Program-made: the position numbers and the translations under genes
Shown: piece after piece, positions 11,041-20,138 of the stretch
How the letters are laid out: every line of letters starts with the position of its first letter
Position numbering within the stretch: position 1 is the first letter of the stretch
Notes under the pieces: generated by a model
The model's input: only the letters and a program-made list of their open reading frames with translations
The model's database searches: none
Told to the model about the DNA's origin: nothing
Source: Nepenthes gracilis
Lineage: Eukaryota; Streptophyta; Magnoliopsida; Caryophyllales; Nepenthaceae
Assembly (NCBI GenBank): GCA_033239525.1
Contig: BSYO01000036.1
Coordinates: 6,780,126-6,844,125, forward strand
Direction of reading: 5' to 3'
DNA length: 64,000 nucleotides

Positions 11041-12291
11041 GTAGATTTCTAAAGCGGAAAACTGGATGATGCCTTTCCTAAACTATCTGGCGAACAGATC
11101 GTTGCCAGAAGATGTGGAGACGGCCAAACGGGTCAGGAAGAATGTCGGCTGATATGCTGTGGTTGACGGCGGTTATACCGCCAGGGCTACTCGACTCCAT
11201 ACCTCCGCTGCCTAACTCCCAAAGAGGCTAACTACGCTTTAAGCAAGGTCCACCTCGAGATATGTGGGTCGCACATTGGCGAAAAACTTGGCCTTCAAGA
11301 TCATGCGCTAGGGCTATTATTTGCCCTCGATGAAAAAAAGACGCGCTGGAGTTTGTGAAGAAATGTGATAGCTGCCAGCTTCACAGTAACCTTCACCGCC
11401 AGCCATCCGCAAATCCAAAGACCCTTCAAGCCCTTTGCCCTTCGCGCAATGGGGGCTTAACCTTCTCGGCCCTTTTCCTATTTCCAAGGGGCAAAGGAAA
11501 TTCATCATCGTGGGCATCGACTACTTCACCAAGTGGGTCAAAGCCATCCCACTGGCTAAGATTACAGAGCATAACGCCCTGGAGTTCCTCCGCCAAAGCA
11601 TCGTCTGTAGATTCGGCGTCCCCAAGGTCATTGTGACCGACAACGGGACCCAGTTCTCTGGGAAATGCTTCACCAAGTATTGCACCAGCCTTGGCATCAA
11701 GCTGGTCCACACTTCGGTGGCATACGCCCAAGCAAACAGACCGGTGAAGATGACAAACCGAACACTACTCCATGGGTTAAAAACTAAGCTGGAGGACGCA
11801 GAGGGCTCCTGGGCGGAGCTCCCTTCCGTTCTTTGGTCATATCGAACAAGCCCGAAGGAACCAACGCGCGAGACGCCCTTCAAACACTGTTACGGGACTG
11901 AGGCAATAATCCCGGTCGAAATCGAGCTTCCAAGTCTCAGGGTGGAGTCCTTCACCTACTACCTAACTCCCAAAAAATCAAGGAGCACCTAGACTTGCTA
12001 AAGGAAGCCTGCGACATTTCCAGAGTACGCACAACGGCCTACCAACATCAAATTGCCCAATACTACAACAAAAAAGTTAAAGCGCGACGATTCAATATAG
12101 GAGACCTGGTCCTACAAGGCATCGAGGCCACAGGCAAGTTGGCCAGTCGCAATAAGCTCTCCCCCAATTGGGAAGGGCCTTTCCTCATCTCCGCCATCCT
12201 GCAAAACAGAGCCTACAAACTCTGGAGCCAGGATGGAAAGCTGGTTCCACGAACGTGGAACGCCATCCACCTCAGACAATACTTCCAGTAA
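11041..12291 (+). pseudogene. Integrase of element C, with altered catalytic residues
   Basis: The integrase inserts the cDNA copy into nuclear DNA. The N-terminal zinc-binding part is readable as two His (codons at about 11251 and 11272) and the pair CDSC at 11364-11375. A frameshift near 11430 leads to the catalytic core in the frame of 11435-11992. The core keeps VTDNGTQFSG with the second Asp. The first catalytic Asp, expected in the W-G-x-D-L-x-G-P-F-P block, is Asn (AAC at 11459-11461). The Glu expected in the GQAEVTNR block is Lys (AAG at 11747-11749, in NRPVKMTNR). A TAG at 11990-11992 separates the C-terminal part (11995-12291), which reads to the natural stop at 12289-12291. Both catalytic losses fit G-to-A changes. 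Confidence 0.88.
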
Positions 12292-12460
12292 CAGACGTAG
12301 GTACGCATTTGTTTTATTGTTTGCACTCGCTTGCTTGTTTTTAATTCGCAAAAAATAAGTGTTTACCTAGCATACTTCCTATGTGCATGTGCATTGTTTT
12401 TTTATAGGTTACCCGACCTAGACTGCCCCTAAGTCGGGATGGTTTTCACCCTCTCGTTAA

Positions 12461-12740
12461 ACCCTAGTCATCTAGGCGGCCCATAAGCGGTCGAACTTGA
12501 ACCTCGGTCATCCGAGCGGCCCGTTAGCGGTTGTATTTAAACCCTGGTCATCCAGGTAGCCCACAAGCAGTCTACTATAAACCCTGGTCATCCAAGTGGC
12601 CTATAAGTGGTCTAATATAAACCCAGGTCATCCAAGTGGCCCATAAGCAATCTAATATGAACCTTGGTCATCCGAGTGGCCCATAAGCGGTCGTATTAAA
12701 CCTTGGTCATCCAAGTAGCCCGATAGCAATCAAAACCTTA
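12461..12740 (+). repeat. 40-bp tandem array after pol in element C
   Basis: Seven units begin at 12461, 12501, 12541, 12581, 12621, 12661 and 12700, so the period is 40 bp (last step 39). The consensus is roughly ACCCTGGTCATCCAAGTGGC, CCATAAGCGGTCTAATATAA. The array lies between the integrase stop and the 3' end of the antisense gene. It shows no coding pattern. Tandem repeats in this hypervariable 3' part are known in Tat elements and can seed satellites. Confidence 0.9.
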
Positions 12741-13107
12741 GGGGGCTTACGCAACCCACGCAATGACCTCCTCTATAAGGTGATAGCGTGATCAGTCAAC
12801 GACGGTCAAAGGGAGAAGCATCATTCTCCAACGTTGGCCGTCCAAGTTATCACTTGGACGACACCACCAGGCTGGTTAACACAACCACCTGCCAAGCCTA
12901 GGGACTTTGCTTCCCAGGCAGCCCAACAATGGCAGTCGCCAACCAAGTTGGCCGCCCAATGCAACAAAGCATGCAAACATAAGAGCAATAAAAGCTAATG
13001 GACATGGAATTGAAAGAATTTCCATTTTATTGCCTCCAAGTGTGTTGCAAATTACATTTTATGTACATGAATATAATGGAGGTCACAAAAATGTACAACA
13101 TAGGCGG

Positions 13108-14903
13108 CTATGGGGGCGGCAAAGGCCCCTGAATGTCATGAGGCTCCCCTATGAGGTTGTCTCTGTGTTGCGATGTTCTGTTGGACAAATTAATGAGCTC
13201 AACTGGGAAGCCAGGATCAATCAACCGCGCAATACACCTACTAACATTGATCCCCTCCAATAGCCGCATGTGCATCATGCCTTCGACTTTGTGGGGGCAG
13301 ATACGGAGACTCAGGACATTCTCCAAGGTTGCTTACCTTCCGGCAAGTCGACTGATGTGCGTTTTGGCTTGTTCAGCCTCTTCCTTCAAGCGGGCAACCT
13401 CGACCTTCAAGTTAGCGTTCTCCGTCTCCACTCCCGCCAAGATCGCCTCGAGGGCTGCAGTCTCCTCGCGGTGCTTGCCTCTTGAAGCAGCCAGCCTGAC
13501 ATCCATCCAGGCGATCTCCGCCTCCCTATCGGCAATCTCCTGGTCGCACTGCACCACCTCCTTAAAGATGGAAGAAACCAGCTTCCTCAACTACATAAGA
13601 GAAAAAAAACAAAGAACAAGTCATAAATCTAAGAAATGAGAAAGTACGAGGAAGCCATCACCAAGAATCATACCTCACAAAATCTCCTCGCGGGCCTCTC
13701 GTCCTAGTCTCCAAAACTAGCCCAGGTAGCGGTGGACCAGGAGCATCCTCTCTAGCCGAGCTAGTGCAGCTTCCTCCAAAATGCTCTCCAGCAGCTCATC
13801 AGTATCGTCCATGGCAACTACGGCTCCTCAACTGCAGCCTCCAGAGCTGCTGCTGGAGGATCAAGCTCCACCATTGGCTCAACAGAAAAAGTCTGCGCGA
13901 CTGGAGAGCTACCTGATGGCTCCCGCACCTCCACCACTGGCTCGCAAGCAGGTTCTATAAAGGATTTTGTCAACGCCGCACAAGGAACCGCTTGCGGCAT
14001 GGGTTGCTCCAGGATGACTCTCTCTCAAGAGCCACCGGCCGGTTCTGGTGGGTCTCTTCAAGGGCCACGGTACTGCCAGGACCGCTGCAGATCCCAACAA
14101 CGATGTAATCAACGTGGGATGACGACGATGAAGGTGTCTCCAGCACCTTCTCAGGCAACGGGCCGATAAACCCTTCATAAGTATGCCACATACGGATGAT
14201 CAAGCTTTTGGAATCCTCCGGCCGCATCATCCTTGCTGGCGGCGTAGGCTTTTGAACCGGGGAAGGCGGTCCCTAGTTCACCTTTCTAATCTTCGCCTTG
14301 GAAACCAGGAAGTCCCTCTTAAAGTCAGCGGGGTTCTCCTTGACCAAATCGGTCAACCACTCCAAGGCCGCCGTCTCCGCCACAGACGGTGTCCACGTAT
14401 ACGCCTCCGAAACCTGGCCCCAGTCCTTCGCAAGGGGCCAGGTTGCCCCCACACTCACAAAAAAGAAAGGCTTTTTCCAGTTCTTCAACAAGTCGTATAT
14501 GGCCGTGTTTATTTTCAGGCCAGAAAGGGGATGAGTGATATCCACTCTCCTCCCTGGTTTATTTTAAACAAGCTCCTCACCATTGACATTCTTGGCCTCT
14601 TATAGAATGTTTTCGAAGAAAAATACATAACGTACAGAGATACCGGACGGCGTTGGCGTGGAGTTGAGCTATTGGGACTCATAGGACTCGTAGGACAAGT
14701 AGAAAATCGTCCGGCAATGAAAGACGGAGGCCGCTCCTCAAGTGGGCCTCATACACTGTGATATGCCCTGCCGGTGGAGCAAAGGCTCTGTCATCCTTTC
14801 CAGTGACCCTCCAAGCAATTTCCTTTGGAATGTTAAACTCTACGTACAAAGCTTTAACGTCCACCTCTCTAAGCACAGAGGCGATGTCGGCAACAGAGGC
14901 CAT
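13108..14903 (-). pseudogene. Antisense gene of element C (plant 'putative gypsy type transposon' family), spliced, damaged
   Basis: A gene on the strand opposite to pol, between integrase and the 3' LTR. The start at 14903 sits in a strong plant context (CCATGGCC). The N-terminus, MASVADIASVL, runs to a frame break near 14679 and contains FNIPKEIAWRV and HITVYEAHLRSGLRLSLPDD. This pattern matches, from memory, the N-terminus of the plant family described as putative gypsy-type transposon proteins (Pfam Transposase_28). The second block (14545-14273) has NWKKPFFFVSVGATWP. A Pro/Glu/Val-rich linker follows (about 14230-13818). An 83-bp intron (13591-13673) joins FCE to LRKLVSSIFKEVVQ, and 13590-13333 is a heptad-rich coiled coil (EIADREAEIAW.. 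to LKEEAEQAK). A TAA at 13333-13335 ends that frame, overlapping a possible splice donor; the same frame reopens to 13108. Several frameshifts make this copy non-functional. The role of the family is unknown. Confidence 0.7.
13591..13673 (-). other. Predicted 83-bp intron in antisense gene of C
   Basis: On the minus strand the donor reads GAG|GTATGA and the acceptor a pyrimidine tract ending TTATGTAG|TTGAGG. The length is typical of short plant introns. Removing it fuses two stretches in the same frame (FCE + LRKLVSS), just ahead of the coiled coil. Confidence 0.65.
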
Positions 14904-15020
14904 GGATTAGTGGAAGGACTAGGGTTTCTGAGAAGTTGGGAATGAAGAAGACGAAGGCTAGGAGGCGTAGAAAGCTTTCGAAACGTGGAGGGAAACTTGA
15001 ACGGCAAGAACGCTTTAAAA
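14904..15020 (-). promoter_or_regulatory. Leader and candidate core promoter of antisense gene
   Basis: Reading the minus strand, a TATA-like TTTTAAAG at 15020-15013 lies about 110 bases before the ATG at 14903. The leader between is pyrimidine-rich and contains a telo-box-like AAACCCTAG near 14930-14920, a motif common in 5' regions of plant housekeeping genes. The assignment is by inspection only. Confidence 0.4.
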
Positions 15021-15194
15021 CCCCTCATAAAGGACGTCGTCAGTCCTGCCACGTGTTGCCTCCCTATTTGGCTCTTCAAAAGGCAAATCTCTGATGCATT
15101 AATGCCAGGATATCCGCCCAACCAAAAGGAGATGTGTGTCTTCTTCTGGCCTGCAAGCCGGCTGATGGCCATGCATCCATCAAGGCTGACAAAA

Positions 15195-15507
15195 AGTTCT
15201 CCAGAACTGACCAAGATGGTCAATAGTTCTGGTCAACATTATTCTCCGAAACTGGCTAAAGACGATCAACAGTTCTGGTCAATATTCTTCTCCGAAACTG
15301 AACAAGACGGTCAACAGTTGTGGTCAATATTCTTCTCCAGAACTGGCCAAAGACGGTCAACAGTTCTAGTCAATATTCTTCTCCGGAACTGACCAAGACA
15401 GTCAACAGTTCTGGTCAATATTCTTCTCCGGAATTGGCCAAAGACGGTCAACAGTTCTTGTCAATATTCTTCTCTAAAACTGACCAAGACGGTCAACAGT
15501 TTTGGTA
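15195..15507. repeat. 45/46-bp alternating tandem array (91-bp dimer) in element C
   Basis: Seven units start at 15205, 15250, 15296, 15341, 15387, 15432 and 15478. Steps alternate 45, 46, 45, 46, 45, 46, because odd units read AACTGACCAAG and even units AACTGGCCAAAG (each with point changes), giving a 91-bp higher-order unit. The shared remainder is close to GACGGTCAACAGTTCTGGTC followed by AATATTCTTCTCCGG. Each unit carries one or two GGTCAA/AGTCAA, i.e. WRKY-box cores on the minus strand, about eleven in all. The array lies upstream of the antisense gene and upstream of the polypurine tract. Confidence 0.9.
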
Positions 15508-15611
15508 AAACTTTTCTCTCTACCTTTCATAAAGTCCTCCGGGATCCTCGAACGACGAAGGGCAGAAAGAGGCATCTCATCATTAACATACAGGAGGCCA
15601 GAATTCTAGCC

Positions 15612-15628
15612 ACCGGCATGGGGGCTAG
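15612..15628 (+). other. Polypurine tract region of element C
   Basis: ACCGGCATGGGGGCTAG directly precedes the TG start of the 3' LTR. The GGGGGCTA core is where plus-strand cDNA synthesis would be primed. It is shorter and less pure than in the Tekay elements of this window. Confidence 0.6.
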
Positions 15629-16821
15629 TGATGGGTATACCAAAAATGGGTTGGTCCAAAGTCAACGTAGGCCCAAAACGGCCTGCTGGACGGTCAACCC
15701 GTGAACGGCCCAGTTGGAGAACAGGCCCAAACCTTGAAAGACCTAGGACGGTCAAGCGTTGACCGTCCAAACCTTAACAGACGGCCAACTCACACACAGA
15801 CGGTTAACTCAAATGTTGACCGGATGTACTGTAGTAGTAGGCCCAACAGATGTTATTTTATGGTTATGAACCTAGCCCACTTAAGCCCGTGATCCATCAG
15901 ACGGCCAGCAACGGCTTTCCCAGCATCTTCCACGATCCCAGCTGGCTCCTAAAATGGACACTGACAAAATCAGCGCCCTTCCCATGAGAAAGGTGCCAGA
16001 TTTCCCCAATTCCTTGCCAACTGGGGCTCTCCAATGGTAAAATACACGTAAGGAAGGTGAGCGTTTGGAAAAGCCGCTGACCGCCATGGAAGGAAACTAT
16101 CTTGGTCCATTTGGCAACTGGCATCAGCTCTGAAAGGTTGGCCAAAGAAGAATAACATATGGGATCACACCTTCCAAAGGAGGGAGATCACCCTGTCAAC
16201 CATAAGTAAACCCTAGAATTCTGATTCAAGGGACCGATCTTTACTTTCGGCTTCTTGTTGACACATTCTGGAAAAAAAAAGACATTCTTACTTACACACG
16301 AGAGGCTCTTACAGGACAATTTCGGCTTATAAAGATGATCTCCCACTTACCCAAGCTCTTGCTTATAAACACAGAGAAAACTCTCACATCCATGAACGCT
16401 GACAGAGTACTGGACGGAGACCCATCGTCTCTTCCACTCTTCCAGAGGTTCAAATCCCACCAGAGGCCTCCAACTTCCTGGAGACCTAATCAGGCCTTCC
16501 GAGAGTCGTTCCCGGAAGCTTCCATTCTTTCGGAACATAGTTTCTCTACTCTCTCTGTGAGTAGGAATCGATCGTTCACGTCCTCGACAAGGTAGCACTC
16601 CAAATCCTCTTAATTTCTCTCGCTTTTCAGCATTACCTTTTCTATCATAGGAGGCTTTACTGATTTGAGTGTCAGAGTATTTTTGTTGGACAACCTCCCG
16701 CCGACACACTAACCTCTTGTTCGCTTTAGTGGTATGCAGGATTCACACTTAGTGAACGAAGCCGATTCAAACCATCCAGACGAATCTGAATCTATTCGAA
16801 GTCGGATCTAGGTACTCATCA
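15629..16821 (+). repeat. 3' LTR of element C
   Basis: It starts TGATGGGTAT and ends GTACTCATCA, and corresponds over its full length to the 5' LTR at 5591-6786. The WRKY-box cores of U3 are largely kept. CAATT follows at 16822-16826. Confidence 0.93.
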
Positions 16822-16826
16822 CAATT
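16822..16826. repeat. Right target site duplication of element C (CAATT)
   Basis: Exact copy of 5586-5590 directly after the CA end of the 3' LTR. Confidence 0.92.
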
Positions 16827-19800
16827 AATCTATCTTAAACTAATTAATCCCATTATTTTATTGATTCATTTTAAATCTCAAGACTCGAAATAAGGCCAAC
16901 AAATTCTTAAAATCTGAAATTTTAACATTGGATGTGACCCTACAATCATATGTCATCAAATATCCTGAAATAAAGTAATAAATCACATCTTAAAACCTGA
17001 AATGCCACACCATCGCATAGCTATAATTTCTAACAACAACCGGATCTCAAAACATTTGTAAGGGTAAGTATCTTTTTGATATCAAAGTACATGAAAATTA
17101 TAACTCAACTAAACTATTGAGAAAGAAAATAAAATCTAACTATATTACAAACACCATTAATCAAAATAAAAATTTACTAATCCTAAAGCTACTGTCTAGA
17201 GATAAAATACAACATCCAAAACTTTTTTGATTCCTAATTCTATTTTCTTGAATAACCTTTCTGCCAACCTCCACTTCCTGTAAGTGTGTCCAAACTCGCT
17301 AATTTGAAAGGGTTAGTAAAAATAAAAGTAAGAGTGAGTCAATCTCAACAAGGCATATAAATTTTTCCGTAATAAAATATACACTCTACCTCAAAATGAG
17401 TTGCAAGAAACGATAATCAAAATTCAGATGCAATGTTATGAATTTTCATAACATTCATGCATAATTTTTAAATCTTATATTTCAATTTTTATTCTAAACA
17501 AAACATTATGAAAACCTATTCAAATTATACTAATTTTTATGGATTAATAATTAGTAGAGTCTCATTAATAAATGAGTTAAAAATTAAAATTTGGGTTATA
17601 TATATTTTCACACAACCAAAAGCCTTTACTCTTATTTAAAATTTATAGGTGGACTACCATACATATAATTCTGTAGATGGGGTTGAATTCTGCTTCTAAC
17701 CAGGATATGGTAGGTTCAAATTTTGATTACTATTATAATATATTAAGATATATCATATATATTATCGTTGATTACTACAATAGTTAGTACATAATGAATA
17801 AAAGACTACAAAAATACAAATAATCTTTTACCAAAGAAAATATACAAAATCCTTTCACAATTTGTAGAGTTTTTTTCATAATTTTTTTAAATACTTGTCA
17901 TATACTGTATAAAAAATTCTGTAGAAACTGGATTATGTAAATTTAAAACATACATAAGCTATAATATTAAATTTTCAACATGTGGGACTATTTATAGAAG
18001 TATTGTTGAAAAACATCTATAAAAATGCTATGATTCTATCTTTTCTTCAATTGTCAAGTATGGAGGGACAATTTATAGCAATTTTAAGATATGTAAAGCA
18101 TATATTTAAGAATTTAAAATATACTAGGACACAATATACAAAAATCAAATCATATACGAGTATTAAATGAAAATTTTAGAATATGCACAAGTATAAATAT
18201 AAAAACTAGCTTGTCAACACATTATATATAAATTAAGGGTATGAACTTCATAAAATTTATAAATAATGGAATTGAGAGTTCATGACATATATAAGAATTT
18301 GAAATAATAAATACTTAATGGATTAGAGAAAGATCTGTGAGAAAGGAATAATCGTTTGGAATGCACTTCCCTTACCTTCAAATTTACCAAAATGTTTTTT
18401 AGATTTACTTTAAATTTCCTCCTCTAGCCTATTCTCTTTTCCTATCTTTCTTCTCTCAAAAATTTGGCAAAAATAATTAAAACTCAGTTGGATGAGACTT
18501 CTATAGAAAATTGGCACGCAAGAGCCCATCAGGTGCACATTAAATGTTGATATAGAACACAGTGACACACAAGTATCCATCAAGCGTTTATCAGATGTTG
18601 AGAATCTGCCAAAAGTACACATAAATATCCATCGGGCATAGATCAGGTGTGAGCAATATGCTAAAAGTATACTTAAGTGCTAGTTAGGCATCTTTTAAGC
18701 GCGATCCTTCTATCTAGAACACGCACATGCGCATGTTAGGCACTAGTCAAGTGTCACTCGACCCGATGTGACCAGATTCAAAAGTTAACTTTAACTAAAT
18801 TTTTATTTGATCTCAGAAATTATTTTATCTCAACTTAATTAATTATAATTAAAATTATAGTTTAATACTCGTACCTTACAAACTTGAGTCCTAAATCTGT
18901 AATAATAGTCTGACTAATTCTTAAATACAGTTTAGGTTCCTCTAAAATAATAAGCCCGAAGATTTGATTTTCCTTCTTACCTGATATTAAAGCAAAAACT
19001 CAGAAAACAATCATACTCCCGACTAACTCTATATCATGGATTGGTTACGTAATTTATTTAATCTTAACTTTCTAACACCCTTATGTTGAGTGTCAATAAA
19101 CACTTCCAAACATTTGATAATAATTTAAAAAGCCTAAGAAATTTTAAATATTCACCTTTGCTATGGATTATCCAAAATAATAACTTTCTAGATTAATTCA
19201 TTGATAGGTTTGATCTCTAAATAAATGGCCTAGGGATACCATCTTCACAAAACTCGAACCTTATGTTATTAAACAAGTACATACCTCAAAGTTCAATGGA
19301 CTAATCATTAAATACTCCAATGCTAAGGTACGCTCAGCGTAAGCCTAATTTCCATTAATAAAAACTACAACTCATTAGCCGTAATGCACTTTGAATGATC
19401 AATCCATTGACCCCAAGAATACCTTCCATGCATAACATTCACACTTCACTCTGAGCAATTTCTCCAAAATATTACTATCTTAGATCTAAGACATGTGATA
19501 CTTGATCATACGTCAATATTTAACATATTTGACTTCCTATTAATTGTATTCAAGTCCTTGATCATTGACTTGTTTAGCTCTCCATAGTCACAAATACCAT
19601 GGAACTTCTCCACTCATTTCTGCAATCGATGTCTTATGAGAAACATTAATGCCCTTGAATACATATCCCAGCTTTCTTCCTCTTTAAGATTAAAAAATGA
19701 TATTTCTTATTGACCTAAGATAACCCACTATAGAAAAAACCTTTAGTCTCAAAATAACCTCCAGGTGGAGCATAAAACACAAAAATCACAATAGAAAAGG

Positions 19801-19893
19801 TGTAACAAAATGTTGGATGGCAGAAGGAGACATAAAATACCTCCTTCAGTGATAGGCAGAAAGTATATACTTTAAGCTTGGTAGTAGTGAGAA
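16827..19893 (-). other. Old LTR-like relic and AT-rich flank, no gene
   Basis: No credible coding sequence. The part up to about 18873 resembles a decayed Tekay-type LTR in minus orientation. It has a GTGAGTCAATCTCAACAAGG-like block near 17330-17350, as in the LTR at 57709-59889, a motif-rich stretch of GCAC/GTGC near 18515-18770, and a CTTACA end near 18873. From there to 19893 a few blocks echo, in reverse, the non-coding interior of J and B (for example near 19200-19270). Element A is inserted at its right edge. Boundaries are not resolvable by eye. Confidence 0.35.
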
Positions 19894-20138
19894 TGTGACA
19901 GGCCACGTTTTTCTAACTGAAATCCGGTAGAGTTTCAACTTTAAAACAGCCACCAAAGTAGTACAATCTATACAAAATACCTATTCAATACAATATATAA
20001 TCACAAAAGATCTCAACAACAAGACACACAGGATTCAAACAACCACATCCAAGACGTGGCACCAACGTCATAACTCTAGTTACGATGTCGAGCTCAAATA
20101 AGATGCCACTAGGTACCCACATTAAAACCATAAAGACC
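19894..20138 (-). repeat. 3' LTR of A, outer piece
   Basis: It aligns with 35167-35395 of A's other LTR: both share CACAAAAGATCTCAACAACA, a GACACACAGGATTCAAACA-like block and the GATGCCACTAGG/AATGTCACTAGA motif. It ends ATAAAGACC, where element B is inserted, and the LTR resumes at 28754. Confidence 0.88.

Larger units (their letters stand above)
5591..16821 (+). mobile_element. Complete Ty3/Gypsy Tat-lineage LTR retrotransposon, element C
   Basis: An 11.2 kb element bounded by LTRs of 1196 and 1193 bp that start TGATG and end CATCA, flanked by a perfect CAATT duplication. The internal order is primer site, gag, protease, reverse transcriptase, RNase H, a second RNase H, integrase, a 40-bp tandem array, an antisense gene, a 45/46-bp tandem array, polypurine tract. 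Two RNase H modules, an antisense ORF after integrase and repeats in the 3' untranslated part are established hallmarks of the plant Tat lineage. All sense genes are broken. By eye the two LTRs differ at about 47 of the first 430 aligned bases, mostly transitions, so the insertion is old (several million years if plant neutral rates near 1e-8 apply). Confidence 0.93.

Noticed and set aside
12461..12740. CRISPR array
   Set aside because: The 40-bp units are contiguous tandem repeats with no unique spacers, in a plant retrotransposon.
13151..13639. 162-codon plus-strand frame over the coiled-coil region
   Set aside because: It is the complement of the heptad-rich antisense gene; its Ser/Ala-rich content mirrors that gene.
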